DNA of 64,000 nt from Nocardioides sp. Root122 (GCF_001425025.1 NZ_LMDE01000005.1:32517-96516); one strand, 5' to 3'; counted from the first letter of the stretch, positions 26,810-35,985 are shown. Numbers and translations are program-made. Notes: a model not told the origin generated them from the sequence alone.

Positions 26810-27625
26810 GTGCAGACGTCCACCCACGCCGTGACGCTGGGCGACACGGAGGTCCGCAAGGAGTTCGTCGCCGACCACGAGGCGCAGGCGGAGCGGGAGT
26901 GGGCGTGCCTGGCCCTCCTCGCCGAGCACGCGCCCGGCCTCGCTCCTCGGCCTCTTCGGCGCGAGGACGGTGCGACACCGGTGATCGTGATGGAGCGCCT
27001 GCCCGGACGGTCGCTGGCCCCGCAGCCGCTCGACGCCCGTCGCACCGCCGCGCTGGGGACGGCACTGCGCCGGTTGTACGACGTACCCGTGGCGGCGGTG
27101 CGGGACGCCGGCATCGGGCCGCGGAGGTACGGCGCGCGCGAGCACGTGCAGGTCATGCAGGACTGGCTCGCCGACGACGTCGACCTGGGGGAGTGCCGCG
27201 ACCCCTTGCTCGTCCGCGAGGCGCTCGAGGCGGCCCGCACCTTCCTCGCTGACCCGCCGCTTCCCGAGCCGTGCGAGACCGCGCTCGGCATCGCCGACCT
27301 CAACCCGGCCAACGTGATGTGGGACGGGAGGGTCGTCCGGCTGCTCGACTTCGAGGACGGCGGTCTCAGCGACCCGGCGTACGAGCTGGCCGACCACGTC
27401 GAGCACCTCGGCAGCCGCCTCCCGGCGGTGTACGACGCCGGCGCGCTCGCCGACGCTGCCGGCCTCGACGCCGAGGCGCGGGACCGGATGGCCGCCTACC
27501 GCCCGCTGTGGGCGACCTTCTGGCTCGCGATGCTGCTGCCGGGCAACACGGCGTGGCGGCGCAACCCGCCGGGCACCACCGAGGGCCAGGCCGCGCATTT
27601 CCTGGCACTCGCGGGTGCCCACTAG
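26810..27625 (+). CDS. Aminoglycoside-phosphotransferase-fold kinase
   Basis: 271 residues with a protein-kinase-like APH fold. VIVMERLPGRSL marks the hinge, GIADLNPANVMWDG the catalytic loop (D with N, where HxDxxxxN is usual, so His is replaced by Ala), and VVRLLDFEDGGLSDPAYELAD the metal-binding DFE. The substrate is unknown; such genes are numerous in actinobacteria and rarely confer antibiotic resistance. The stop codon forms part of the efp promoter -10 (TAGACT). Confidence 0.8.
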   Translation: MQTSTHAVTLGDTEVRKEFVADHEAQAEREWACLALLAEHAPGLAPRPLRREDGATPVIVMERLPGRSLAPQPLDARRTAALGTALRRLYDVPVAAVRDAGIGPRRYGAREHVQVMQDWLADDVDLGECRDPLLVREALEAARTFLADPPLPEPCETALGIADLNPANVMWDGRVVRLLDFEDGGLSDPAYELADHVEHLGSRLPAVYDAGALADAAGLDAEARDRMAAYRPLWATFWLAMLLPGNTAWRRNPPGTTEGQAAHFLALAGAH

Positions 27626-27628
27626 ACT
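27623..27628 (+). promoter_or_regulatory. -10 element of efp-nusB
   Basis: TAGACT starting at the stop of the preceding gene. It leaves an untranslated leader of about 70 nt before the efp ATG. Confidence 0.4.
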
Positions 27629-27703
27629 TGTCCGTCGGCGCCGGGCGCACCCAGCTCGACAGCCACGATCTTTGACAACTCGACGAAGGCGGACAGACAC
27701 ACC

Positions 27704-28267
27704 ATGGCAAGCACCAATGACCTGAAGAACGGCATGGTCCTCAAGATCGAGGGTCAGCTCTGGTCCGTCGTCGAGTTCCAGCACGTCAAGCCCGGCAAGG
27801 GCCCGGCCTTCGTGCGCACCAAGCTCCGCAACGTGGAGTCGGGCAAGAACGTCGACAAGACCTTCAACGCCGGCACGAAGGTCGAGACGGCCAACGTCGA
27901 CAAGCGGACCATGCAGTACCTCTACAACGACGGCTCGTCCTACGTCTTCATGGACACCAGCACCTACGAGCAGCTCGAGGTCTCGCCCGAGGTCGTCGGC
28001 GACGCGAAGAACTTCATGCTCGAGAACCAGGAGGCGATCGTCGCCACCAACGAGGGCCGCGTGCTGTTCATCGAGCTGCCGGCCTCCGTCGAGCTGCTGA
28101 TCGCCGAGACGGAGCCGGGCCTGCAGGGCGACCGCTCCACCGGCGGCACCAAGCCCGCCACCCTCGAGACCGGCCACACGATCGCCGTGCCGCTCTTCAT
28201 CACCTCGGGCGAGAAGGTCAAGGTCGACACCCGCGACTCGTCCTACCTCGGCCGCGTCAAGGCCTGA
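27704..28267 (+). CDS. efp: Translation elongation factor P
   Basis: Relieves ribosome stalling at proline stretches, 187 residues, full length. Domain I has the loop [16 protein letters not shown] that carries the tip residue (Lys in KPGKG). Domains II and III follow, with [15 protein letters not shown], the [18 protein letters not shown] signature, and a C-terminal [12 protein letters not shown]. The ATG is fixed by the conserved [15 protein letters not shown]. nusB starts 6 nt after the stop, a classical actinobacterial pair. Confidence 0.97.
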   Translation: MASTNDLKNGMVLKIEGQLWSVVEFQHVKPGKGPAFVRTKLRNVESGKNVDKTFNAGTKVETANVDKRTMQYLYNDGSSYVFMDTSTYEQLEVSPEVVGDAKNFMLENQEAIVATNEGRVLFIELPASVELLIAETEPGLQGDRSTGGTKPATLETGHTIAVPLFITSGEKVKVDTRDSSYLGRVKA

Positions 28268-28273
28268 CACCGC

Positions 28274-28684
28274 GTGGCTGCCCGCTCCAAGGCCCGCAAG
28301 CGCGCGCTGGACATCCTGTTCGCCTCCGAGCTCCGCTCGGAGGACCCCGCCGTCGCCCTCGATCGCGCCATCGAGGCCGGCGTGGGCCCGACGAACGACT
28401 ACACCACCGCCTTGGTGCGGGGCGTGGTCGAGCACCGCGACCGCATCGACGAGGTGCTGACGACCTACAGCAAGAGCTGGACGCTGGGTCGGATGCCGGC
28501 GGTCGACCGCAACGTGCTCCGCATCGGCGTCTTCGAGCTGCTGTGGGGTGACGACGACGTCCCGGACACCGTCGCCGTCAGCGAGGCGCTGCACCTCGTG
28601 CAGGACCTCTCGACGGACGACTCGCCTGCCTTCGTCAACGGCATCCTCGGCGCCGTCATGAAGGACCGCGCGAGCCTCGTCTGA
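28274..28684 (+). CDS. nusB: Transcription antitermination factor NusB
   Basis: All-helical RNA-binding factor of the rrn antitermination complex, 136 residues. Begins ARSKARKRALDILFASELR, the typical Arg-rich RNA-binding helix, and ends with TVAVSEALHLVQDLSTDDSPAFVNGILGAV, the conserved C-terminal helices. A GTG start 6 nt after efp gives a normal N-terminus. A strong hairpin follows the stop. Confidence 0.95.
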   Translation: MAARSKARKRALDILFASELRSEDPAVALDRAIEAGVGPTNDYTTALVRGVVEHRDRIDEVLTTYSKSWTLGRMPAVDRNVLRIGVFELLWGDDDVPDTVAVSEALHLVQDLSTDDSPAFVNGILGAVMKDRASLV

Positions 28685-28692
28685 GGTGGCCG

Positions 28693-28725
28693 GACCGCGT
28701 CCCCTCCCAGGGGTGACGGCCGGTC
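28693..28725 (+). terminator. Hairpin after efp-nusB
   Basis: Nested stem GACCG-CGT-CCCCT / AGGGG-ACG-CGGTC with loop CCC, 8 nt after the nusB stop. No T-tract. Confidence 0.6.
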
Positions 28726-28747
28726 GCGCCAAGTGGTCGTGAGGTCC

Positions 28748-28753
28748 TAGGTT
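28748..28753 (+). promoter_or_regulatory. -10 element of the DUF1206 gene (leaderless)
   Basis: TAGGTT, 6 nt before the ATG at 28760. Confidence 0.5.
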
Positions 28754-28759
28754 GGCGTC

Positions 28760-29572
28760 ATGAACGCCCCTGCACGCAACGCCGAGTCCGTCCACCAGAG
28801 CCAGTGGATGGACTACGCCATCCGGATCGGGCTCGTGACGTACGGCGTGGTGCACCTGCTGGTCGGGTGGCTCGCCCTCCAGCTCGCCTTCGGTGACAAG
28901 GAGGACCAGGCCTCCAACTCCGGCGCCATGCACTACCTCGCGCAGCAGCCCCTCGGCGGCTTCCTGGTCTGGGTGATCGCGATCGGGATGCTCTTCCTGG
29001 TCATCTGGCGGTTGCTGGAGTTCGCCTTCGGCTACCCCGAGGAGTCCGACGACACGAAGCGGTGGCGCAAGCGCGCGACGTCGCTCGGCAAGGCGGTCAT
29101 CTACGGCGCGATCTCCTACAGCGCGTTCAAGACCGCCACCGGTGACGGGGGCGGCAAGGGCGGCACCGACTCGACGACGGCGAAGATCATGAACCTGTCG
29201 GGCGGCCAGCTGATCGTCGGCGCGATCGCACTCGCGATCATCGGCTACGGCATCTCGCTCATCGTGCGCGGCTGGACCGAGAAGTTCCGCGAGAACCTCG
29301 ACGCGCAAGGCCAGTCCGGGCAGGACGGCTCGGCCTACGTCATGCTCGGCAAGGTCGGCTACATCGCGAAGGGCGTCTCCATCGCCATCGTCGGCGGCCT
29401 CTTCGGCTACGCCGCGATCACCCACGAGGCGAAGAAGTCCGGCGGTCTCGACCAGGCCCTGCAGACCGTGCTCGAACAGCCCTTCGGGCCGGTCCTCCTG
29501 ACCGCGATCGCGATCGGCATCGCGTGCTACGGCGTGTTCTGCTTCGCGCGCGCCAAGCACCTGTCGCGCTGA
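28760..29572 (+). CDS. DUF1206 family membrane protein
   Basis: 270 residues with six predicted membrane helices arranged as three repeats of the two-helix DUF1206 unit, each opening with a Gly-rich helix: IGLVTYGVVHLLVGWLALQ, LGKAVIYGAISYSAFK, VGYIAKGVSIAIVGGLFGY. A short cytosolic N-terminus precedes the first helix. Function is unknown for the family. It is transcribed alone from a leaderless promoter and is convergent with the TetR gene. Confidence 0.9.
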   Translation: MNAPARNAESVHQSQWMDYAIRIGLVTYGVVHLLVGWLALQLAFGDKEDQASNSGAMHYLAQQPLGGFLVWVIAIGMLFLVIWRLLEFAFGYPEESDDTKRWRKRATSLGKAVIYGAISYSAFKTATGDGGGKGGTDSTTAKIMNLSGGQLIVGAIALAIIGYGISLIVRGWTEKFRENLDAQGQSGQDGSAYVMLGKVGYIAKGVSIAIVGGLFGYAAITHEAKKSGGLDQALQTVLEQPFGPVLLTAIAIGIACYGVFCFARAKHLSR

Positions 29573-29599
29573 GCCGTCGCCCCGCTCGGCGCCGTACGG

Positions 29600-30298
29600 T
29601 CAGCGGGGCGCGCCGTACGCGACGGCGAGCGCCGAGGCGACCATGTGGTCGCGCACCTGGTCGGCGGTGATGCGACTGATCCGGGGCACGCCCGGCGCCT
29701 CCTCCGCCACCAGCATGGCCACCCGGCCGAGCTGGAGTGTGCCCAGGCCGCTCGCGTAGAGCATGTTGGCCAGCAGCTCCGGGTCGTCGACGTGGAAGTG
29801 GCCGCCCGCGACGCCCGCCTCGATCGTGTGCGTGAGCGTCGAGAGGCAGCCGCCGATGGCCTGGCCGAGCCGGTACATCGCGCCCTCGCTGACCTCCTCG
29901 AGGAGGTCGCCACCTGGCCGGCGCATGATGGCCTGCGCGCAGTCCACGAACGCCGGGTGGGCGAGGCCGTACTCGACGAAGGCCTCGACCAGGCGCTCGA
30001 GCTGCAGGCGCGGGTCGTCGGTCGTCCCGGCGGCGGCCTCGAGCGCCACGCGCAGCTCGTCGAGGTACTGGACGAGGGTCAGGCTGAAGAGCTCCTCCTT
30101 GCCGGTGAAGTGCCGGTAGATGATCGCCCGGTTGATGCCCACGGCCTTGGCGATGTCCTCGATCTGCGCGTCGCGCACGCCGCGCTCGTCGAAGAGGCGG
30201 CGCGTGGCGGAGATGATCTCGGCCTCGCGCAGGCGTCGCCGCGCAGCCGCGGTGCCGCCGCGCCCGGTGACCGACGGGGCCGACGACTCGGAGCTCAT
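29600..30298 (-). CDS. TetR/AcrR family transcriptional regulator
   Basis: 232 residues. An N-terminal helix-turn-helix domain (about residues 22-68, RRLFDERGVRDAQIEDIAKAVGINRAIIYRHFTGKEELF) is typical of TetR. The C-terminal ligand domain (with LVEAFVEYGLAHPAFVDCAQAIMRRP) is of the long TetR type. The ligand is unknown. The flanking protease and DUF1206 genes show no obvious operator. The ATG is supported by TAGACT 6 nt upstream. Confidence 0.92.
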   Translation of the reverse strand: MSSESSAPSVTGRGGTAAARRRLREAEIISATRRLFDERGVRDAQIEDIAKAVGINRAIIYRHFTGKEELFSLTLVQYLDELRVALEAAAGTTDDPRLQLERLVEAFVEYGLAHPAFVDCAQAIMRRPGGDLLEEVSEGAMYRLGQAIGGCLSTLTHTIEAGVAGGHFHVDDPELLANMLYASGLGTLQLGRVAMLVAEEAPGVPRISRITADQVRDHMVASALAVAYGAPR

Positions 30299-30304
30299 GG
30301 CACC

Positions 30305-30310
30305 AGTCTA
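30305..30310 (-). promoter_or_regulatory. -10 element of the TetR gene (leaderless)
   Basis: TAGACT on the minus strand, 6 nt before the ATG at 30298. Confidence 0.5.
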
Positions 30311-30351
30311 GGGAGACCCGGCTTCGGTGCCCGGTGTGGTTCCATGCCGGC

Positions 30352-31185
30352 ATGCCCCTCCCCGGACTGCGTCGCGTCGTCGCTGCCGTCGCCCTGCTGC
30401 TCGCGGGCGTGTCGTCCGTGGCGCTCGCGGCACCGGCATCCGCGGCCGACGACCGCTTCACCGGGACGGCGAGGCTGCCCGGCTGCTCCGGGTCGGTGGT
30501 GCGCTGGGCGCCTGCGCGGCCCACGGACCCGGCGGTCGTGATCACCAACGGCCACTGCGTCCGCTCGCCGTTCCTCGGCGCCCGCGAGGTCCTCGTCGAC
30601 CAGCGCCAGTGGAGACGGATCGAGCTGCTCGAGGCCGACGGCGGCGTCGCCTTGACCGTCCGCGGCGTGCACCTGCGCTACGCGTCGATGTATCGCACCG
30701 ACCTGGCCGTCTACGAGCTCCGCGAGACGTACGCCGAGCTCGCCGCGGGCGGCGTCACCCCGCTCGAGCTCGCGGTCGAGGGCCCGTCGCGAGGGGACCG
30801 GATCCGGATCCCGTCCGGCTACTGGGGCGAGCAGCGCGCCTGCACCACCACCGGAACCGTCCACCGCCTGCACGAGCGGGCGTGGGACTGGTGGGACTCG
30901 ATCCGGCTGCCCGCGCGCGACGGCTGCGCCATCCGCGGCGGCTACTCGGGCTCGCCGATCGTGTCCCGGGCGACGGGTGAGGTGGTGGGCATCGCCAACA
31001 CCGGCTACGTCGGCGGCCGCCGCTGCATCGACTCGGCCTGCGAGGAGGACCGGCGCGGGACGGTCGTGATGCGCAAGGACATGAACTACGGGCAGCAGAC
31101 CTGGTGGCTCACCACCTGCGTCGGTGCCGACCGGCGCTTCTCGCTGGAGACGCCGGGCTGCAGGCTGGCGCGGCCGCGGGGCTGA
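30352..31185 (+). CDS. Secreted trypsin-like serine protease
   Basis: 277 residues. Signal peptide MPLPGLRRVVAAVALLLAG with cleavage near APASAAD. The S1 triad is visible: His68 in ITNGHCV, Asp117 in YRTDLAVYEL, Ser199 in GGYSGSPIV (Tyr replaces the usual Asp of GDSG). Cysteine pairs suggest disulfides (GCSG, RACTTT, DGCAIRG, RRCIDSAC). Probably an exported protease of unknown substrate. The ATG at 30352 gives a clean signal peptide; the in-frame GTG at 30334 is possible. Confidence 0.85.
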   Translation: MPLPGLRRVVAAVALLLAGVSSVALAAPASAADDRFTGTARLPGCSGSVVRWAPARPTDPAVVITNGHCVRSPFLGAREVLVDQRQWRRIELLEADGGVALTVRGVHLRYASMYRTDLAVYELRETYAELAAGGVTPLELAVEGPSRGDRIRIPSGYWGEQRACTTTGTVHRLHERAWDWWDSIRLPARDGCAIRGGYSGSPIVSRATGEVVGIANTGYVGGRRCIDSACEEDRRGTVVMRKDMNYGQQTWWLTTCVGADRRFSLETPGCRLARPRG

Positions 31186-31299
31186 GGTGCCGATCGAATG
31201 CTCTGACTGAGCCTAGTTCCGAGCGGACGAAGCGGCAGGCCGAACCGGTTTCGCCAACTTCGGCGATGCACGAGGCGCCAGACGGCGCGATCGTGAAAC

Positions 31300-33060
31300 A
31301 TGGATCGACTCGGGTGGTTCAAGCAACGTTTTCGGTTGATCGACGACGCGGAGCAACGTCGCAGGTCGGGGGAGCGAGCGAGCGCCGTGGCGCCGACCCC
31401 GGCACCTGCGCGCGAGCCTGACGCCTCGTCGACGGACGAGTCGCCGACGGCACCAGCCGCAGCCGACGATCACGCCCCCGATGACGCGTCTGGCGAGACG
31501 GAACGAATAGTCGGCGACGCCACATCGGAAGAGCCGTCCGAGGCGGTCAACGGCGACGAGTCCGCGGACAAACCGTCCAGGCCCTCAAGGGCCGACGAGC
31601 TGGACGGCGCTGACGGCCTCCTCCAGCCCGACAAGCTGGACGATGCGATCAAGTGGGCGGCCGCTGGCTTCACAGCGCTCGCCGCCGTCCTGGCCTTCCT
31701 GGGCTACAAGGAAGGCGTGCTCGACCAGGCGCTGCGAATCTATCCCGCAGCGAGCATCGCCGTTCTCGTGCTCCTCGGCATCGGTGTCGTTGGTGCGCTC
31801 TTTGCACGAGCGGTAGACCCTCGGGCGAGGTTCCTGGTCTGGTCCCTCCTCGCGTTGCTGCTCCTCATGCTCTTCAGTGCGTCGCTGTTCCTACCCGACA
31901 TCGGCGACCTCAGCAGGGGTGCCCCACTGATCGACAAGCCGTCCGGGTTCGCGTTGGGACAGCTCTACAAGCCGTTGGGCCTGGCGCTGGTCGTCCTGTT
32001 CCTCATCGCGGCCGTTGTCAGTGCCGCACTGTGGGAGTCGCATTCAAGACGAGCGATGCTGGTCGCCGCCCTGGGCCTCGCATCGGCTGTCGGAGCCGCA
32101 TGGTTGTTGGCTCCTCGCGAAATCAACCCGCTCACCGGAGTTGCCGGAGACTTCGACACTGCTCGTCTCGCTGCCTATGTGCTGACCTTCGTACTACTCG
32201 CCGGCCTGCTGCTGCTGACGGTTGCGGCATTCGCGCAGCGGACCACGTTCTCCTTGATGGCCGGCCTCACCATCCTCGCCGTGGCGTCCACGGCGTTGGG
32301 ACTCTACGGCGCGACCAAGGTGGCTGTGGAGGCGAAGTCGATCCGATCATTGCCGCAGGTCGAGGCCGACGTCGAGAACAACGAGGGCACGAGCACCGTC
32401 ACCATCGCCGTTACGGGGAGCCGCGTGCGTGGTCTTCAGGTGGTCGTGGGGATCAACGGGCTGCGTCGTGGCTCGATGCCGCGCACGATGGATGACCCGA
32501 CCGTGCCGGCGGACGAAGAGGGGACGCCCATCTGGTCTGGTCTCGTGCTCCCAAGCGCTCTGGACGAGATCAACCGCAAGGTCCGGGTGGACGTCCACCC
32601 AGACCGCTGGGACCTGTTGACCGTGTACTACTGCCTCACCACCAAGGACGCAGGCCTCGACTGCGCGTCGGAGAAGCCGGTCAAGGTGGCGACCTTCGCG
32701 ACTCCGGCGGCAGCGAAGGAGATCGCCCAGGTCACTGCCACGCTCGAAGAAGCAGCCGATGGCAAGGTCAAGGCGCACTTCTCGGCGTCTGAGGTGGCAC
32801 CAGGAGTGCTGACAAGACTAGAGCTGTGTCGTCAGCGAACCGACAAACACGTGTCGCACGTCCTGGATGTCAGCCTCGCCCCTGACGCGCAGGGCAACGT
32901 CTCGTGGGAGACGACAGTGCCGGCTGGCGGCAAGGGCGACCGCTTGCTCCTGCGCCATACGACATGCGTCCCTGGGATGCCCTGCACCACCGAATGGCGA
33001 ACCCTCTCGACCTTCGTGAACGAGGCGCGCGCAGAGGAGACCGCCGCACCGTCAGGCTGA
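31300..33060 (+). CDS. Large membrane protein of unknown function
   Basis: 586 residues, not recognised. Residues 1-110 are charged, Pro/Ala/Asp-rich and probably disordered. Then come about eight hydrophobic helices (from WAAAGFTALAAVLAFLGY to FSLMAGLTILAVASTALGLYG), then an extracytoplasmic C-terminal half of about 250 residues with beta-type sequence and paired cysteines (VYYCLTT, DCASEKP, ELCRQRTDK, TTCVPGMPCTTEW). Base composition looks less GC-biased at third positions than in neighbours, which may mean later acquisition. It ends 1 nt before the convergent ligase gene. Confidence 0.7.
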   Translation: MDRLGWFKQRFRLIDDAEQRRRSGERASAVAPTPAPAREPDASSTDESPTAPAAADDHAPDDASGETERIVGDATSEEPSEAVNGDESADKPSRPSRADELDGADGLLQPDKLDDAIKWAAAGFTALAAVLAFLGYKEGVLDQALRIYPAASIAVLVLLGIGVVGALFARAVDPRARFLVWSLLALLLLMLFSASLFLPDIGDLSRGAPLIDKPSGFALGQLYKPLGLALVVLFLIAAVVSAALWESHSRRAMLVAALGLASAVGAAWLLAPREINPLTGVAGDFDTARLAAYVLTFVLLAGLLLLTVAAFAQRTTFSLMAGLTILAVASTALGLYGATKVAVEAKSIRSLPQVEADVENNEGTSTVTIAVTGSRVRGLQVVVGINGLRRGSMPRTMDDPTVPADEEGTPIWSGLVLPSALDEINRKVRVDVHPDRWDLLTVYYCLTTKDAGLDCASEKPVKVATFATPAAAKEIAQVTATLEEAADGKVKAHFSASEVAPGVLTRLELCRQRTDKHVSHVLDVSLAPDAQGNVSWETTVPAGGKGDRLLLRHTTCVPGMPCTTEWRTLSTFVNEARAEETAAPSG

Positions 33061-33061
33061 C

Positions 33062-34609
33062 TCAGTCGCTGTCGGACACCGCGTGAGCGGCCAGCGCGCG
33101 CACCGTCTCGATCGTGTCGGCCTCGTCTGCGGTCTTGTCGTCGCGGTAGCGGACGACGCGGGCGAACCGCAGCGCGACACCGCCGGGATAGCGGGTGGAG
33201 CGCTGGAGCCCGTCGAACGCGATCTCGACGACCTGCTCGGGACGCACCTCGACGGCGTAGTGCTCGCGCATCGTGGCAGGGGACACGGCGAGCTCGGTGA
33301 ACCGCTCGGTCTGCCAGGCGAGCATCTCGTCCGTCATGCCCTTGAACGTCTTGCCCAGCATGACGAAACCGGTCTCCGAGGAGGCGTCGCGGGCGCCGAG
33401 GTGGATGTTGGAGAGCCAGCCCTCACGGCGGCCCGAGCCCCACTCGACGCCGAGGACGACGAGGTCGAGGGTGTGCACCGGCTTGACCTTGACCCACGCG
33501 GAGCCGCGGCGGCCGGCGGCGTAGGGGGCGGACAGGTCCTTGAGCACGACGCCCTCGTGGCCAGCAGCCACGGTCTCGCGGGCGAACTCGTCGGCGGCCT
33601 GCGCGGACGAGGTGACCAGGCGGCGCACGCGGTGCTGCTCGGGCACCAGCGCGTCGAGGGCGTCGAGCCGCTCGTGGCCCGGGGCGTCGAGCAGGTCGCG
33701 TCCGTCGACGTGGAGCAGGTCGAAGAAGTGCGGCGTGACGGCGACCCCGGAGTCCTGGGCGGTGCGACTGGCAGTGTCCTGGAAGGCCATCGGCCGTCCG
33801 TCGTCGGTCAGCGCCAGCGCCTCGCCGTCCAGCACGAACCGCTCGGCCGGCAGCGAGCGCGCGACCTCGACGACCTCGGGCAGCCGGGCGGTGATGTCGT
33901 CGAGGCTGCGGGTCACCACGACCACGTCGTCGCCGTCGCGGTGGACCTGGATCCGGATCCCGTCGAGCTTGGCGTCGACCGCGACCTTGCTGGCACCGTC
34001 CGCCGACAGGCCCGCCATCGCGGCGGCGACGTCGGGCGCGCTGGAGGCGAGCATCGGCATGATCGGCCGGCCGACCTCCAGACCGATCGCGGCCAGCGCC
34101 TCCACGCCCTCGAACGCCGCTCCGGCAGCGGCGACGGTCGAACCGGCGAGCATCGCGGCCCGGCGGACGGCGGCGAGCGGGACGTCGGCCACCAGCGCCA
34201 CGGCCTCCTGGGTGACCGCGTCCAGCGCGCCCTGGCGCACGTTGCCGGTGACGATCGCCCGGAGCCACTGCTGCTCCTCGGCGGTCGCACGGCCGAAGAG
34301 GTCGGCGACCGCCTCCTTGCGCGCGAGCTGCGACCCGGCGCCCGAGAGCCCGGACATCGCCTCGAAGGCCTCGTGGACCTCCAGCACCGTCAACGACGGC
34401 TCGCCGGCAGGGGAGGGCAGGTCGCTGACGCCCCGCCACCCCAGTCCGGTGCGCCGCTGCCGCAGCGCGCCACCGAGGTAGGACACGACGACCTCGAGCT
34501 CCTCCGGCCCAACCCGGCCGAGCGTCTCCGCGAGCGTCGCGACCTTGGCCTTGCGGGATCGGGTCGCCGCCACCGCGGCGGAGGTGTCGACGAGCTCGGC
34601 GAGCAGCAT
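33062..34609 (-). CDS. ATP-dependent DNA ligase (LigB-like)
   Basis: 515 residues. The N-terminal DNA-binding region (to about 200) is followed by the nucleotidyltransferase motif I VDAKLDGIRIQVH with the AMP-accepting Lys at about 213, then VLDGEALAL (motif III), FFDLLHVDG, GHEGVVLKD (motif IV) and WVKVKP (motif V). The C-terminal OB-fold follows. It resembles the stand-alone mycobacterial LigB group, thought to serve in repair beside the NAD-dependent LigA. No Ku gene is in the window. CAGGAT lies 6 nt before the ATG. Confidence 0.92.
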   Translation of the reverse strand: MLLAELVDTSAAVAATRSRKAKVATLAETLGRVGPEELEVVVSYLGGALRQRRTGLGWRGVSDLPSPAGEPSLTVLEVHEAFEAMSGLSGAGSQLARKEAVADLFGRATAEEQQWLRAIVTGNVRQGALDAVTQEAVALVADVPLAAVRRAAMLAGSTVAAAGAAFEGVEALAAIGLEVGRPIMPMLASSAPDVAAAMAGLSADGASKVAVDAKLDGIRIQVHRDGDDVVVVTRSLDDITARLPEVVEVARSLPAERFVLDGEALALTDDGRPMAFQDTASRTAQDSGVAVTPHFFDLLHVDGRDLLDAPGHERLDALDALVPEQHRVRRLVTSSAQAADEFARETVAAGHEGVVLKDLSAPYAAGRRGSAWVKVKPVHTLDLVVLGVEWGSGRREGWLSNIHLGARDASSETGFVMLGKTFKGMTDEMLAWQTERFTELAVSPATMREHYAVEVRPEQVVEIAFDGLQRSTRYPGGVALRFARVVRYRDDKTADEADTIETVRALAAHAVSDSD

Positions 34610-34615
34610 GCGTCC

Positions 34616-34621
34616 ATCCTG
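34616..34621 (-). promoter_or_regulatory. Possible -10 element of the DNA ligase gene
   Basis: CAGGAT on the minus strand, 6 nt before the ATG at 34609. The same hexamer and spacing is used on the plus strand at 34671. Confidence 0.35.
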
Positions 34622-34670
34622 CCGTCCACCACCGACGCCGACGCCACCCCACGGTGCGGGACGGGTCGGG

Positions 34671-34676
34671 CAGGAT
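34671..34676 (+). promoter_or_regulatory. Possible -10 element of the PaiB-like gene
   Basis: CAGGAT, 6 nt before the GTG at 34683. Confidence 0.35.
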
Positions 34677-34682
34677 GGGCCC

Positions 34683-35309
34683 GTGCCCGACCAGCAGCCC
34701 GACCCGCAGCTCTACGTCCCGCGCCACAACGTGATGGACGCCGACGACGTACGCCCCTTCGTCGCGGCGGTCGCGACCGCCCAGCTGGTGACGGTCGGCG
34801 CGGACGGTGCGCCCGACGCGACGTTCCTGCCGGTGCTGTGGGAGGACGACCGCCTGGTGGGCCACGTCGCGCGGGCGAACGCGCACTGGCGCCGGATCGT
34901 CGACGGCTCGCCCGCGCTGGCGATCGTCACGGGGCCGGACACCTACGTGTCGCCGTCCTGGTACGCAGCGAAGGCCGAGCACGGCAAGGTCGTGCCGACG
35001 TGGAACTACTCCGTCGTGCACCTGCGGGGCCGCGTCGCCGTCCACGACGACCCCGACTGGGTGCGCGGCCTCGTCACGCGGCTCACCGACCGGCACGAGA
35101 CCGGCCGCGCCGAGCCGTGGGCGGTGAGCGACGCGCCCGCGGACTACGTCACCAAGAACCTCCGTCCGATCGTCGGGGTGGAGCTGCTCGTGGAGTCCGT
35201 CGAGGCGAAGGCCAAGCTCAGCCAGAACCGCTCCGACCACGACCGTCAGGGCGTCGCGCGCGGCCTGACCGCGGACGGCCGGGATCCCGACGGGCTCGTG
35301 CAGCAGTGA
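34683..35309 (+). CDS. FMN-binding PaiB family protein
   Basis: 208 residues of the PaiB (FMN-binding split-barrel) family. Hallmarks are the start LYVPRHNVMDADDVRPFV, the stretch ATFLPVLWEDDRLVGHVARAN, SPSWYAAKAEHGKVVPTWNYSVVHLRG, and the late VEAKAKLSQNRS (the family reads K-x2-QNR). Bacillus PaiB is annotated as a transcriptional regulator, but many members may be flavin-binding enzymes. The role here is open. The stop overlaps the GTG of the next gene (GTGA). Confidence 0.88.
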   Translation: MPDQQPDPQLYVPRHNVMDADDVRPFVAAVATAQLVTVGADGAPDATFLPVLWEDDRLVGHVARANAHWRRIVDGSPALAIVTGPDTYVSPSWYAAKAEHGKVVPTWNYSVVHLRGRVAVHDDPDWVRGLVTRLTDRHETGRAEPWAVSDAPADYVTKNLRPIVGVELLVESVEAKAKLSQNRSDHDRQGVARGLTADGRDPDGLVQQ

Positions 35310-35923
35310 GGCCGGGCCGCGTCGCCGAGCGCTTCACCGGTCGCATCGCCGGCGTCGGCAGCACCAGCGGCGTCCGGGTCGTCGTCGGTCGCTGGGACGA
35401 CTCGCCCTGGGGCACCTTCGCCGACGTCATGCTCGAGGACGCCTCGGGCCACCGGGTGCTGCTCGCCCCGGACGAGCGGGTCCGCGAGTTCGTCGCCTCC
35501 ACCTACTCCTTCGACGAGCACGTGATCGAGCGGGTGGCGGTCGACGACACCACGGACGGCTGGCAGGTGTCCACCCCGTCGCTGTCCCTCCGGCTCGTCG
35601 TCGGCGGGCGTACGCCGCTGGGTGCGGCACTCGGGCTCGTGCCCGCCCGCATCGCGACCGCCCCGGCGTGGTGCGCCGTCGCCGACCCGGTCGCCCGCGT
35701 CGTGCTGCGCGGCGTACGCACCCGGGGGACGGCCGGCAACGACCGCAGGGAGTGGTACGGCGCGACCTCGGTCGTCTCGGTGACGGCGATCTCCGGGGAG
35801 TGGCGCGGGACCGAGCTCGGCGCGCTCGCCCGGGTCGACCCGCCCTGCCGCTTCGGGTTCTCGAGCACGCCCGCGCGGCCCTCGGTGACCAGCGTGGTGA
35901 CGACGATCGAACGCCCGAGCTGA
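35306..35923 (+). CDS. Conserved hypothetical protein downstream of PaiB
   Basis: 205 residues, family not recognised. The N-terminal half, FTGRIAGVGSTSGVRVVVGRW then FADVMLEDASGHRVLLAP, looks like a beta-barrel fold. A later segment YGATSVVSVTAISGEWRGTEL repeats strand-like character. No membrane or signal segment. Translation is probably coupled to the PaiB-like gene through the 4-bp GTGA overlap. Cytosolic role unknown. Confidence 0.72.
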   Translation: MRPGRVAERFTGRIAGVGSTSGVRVVVGRWDDSPWGTFADVMLEDASGHRVLLAPDERVREFVASTYSFDEHVIERVAVDDTTDGWQVSTPSLSLRLVVGGRTPLGAALGLVPARIATAPAWCAVADPVARVVLRGVRTRGTAGNDRREWYGATSVVSVTAISGEWRGTELGALARVDPPCRFGFSSTPARPSVTSVVTTIERPS

Positions 35924-35985
35924 TCAGGGGCGCGACAGCGGGCAATTGACCCAGTGAGGGGATTCCCGGCCCGAGCCGGAACTCG

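Noticed and set aside
27672..27677. TTGACA resembling a -35 box before efp
   Set aside because: No -10 at 16-18 bp downstream of it before the ATG. TAGACT at 27623 is a better promoter candidate.
26126..29560. A continuous minus-strand open frame of more than 1,100 codons across SDR, kinase, efp, nusB and DUF1206 genes
   Set aside because: Only the last 216 codons resemble a protein family. The rest is the low-stop antisense frame that GC-rich DNA produces.
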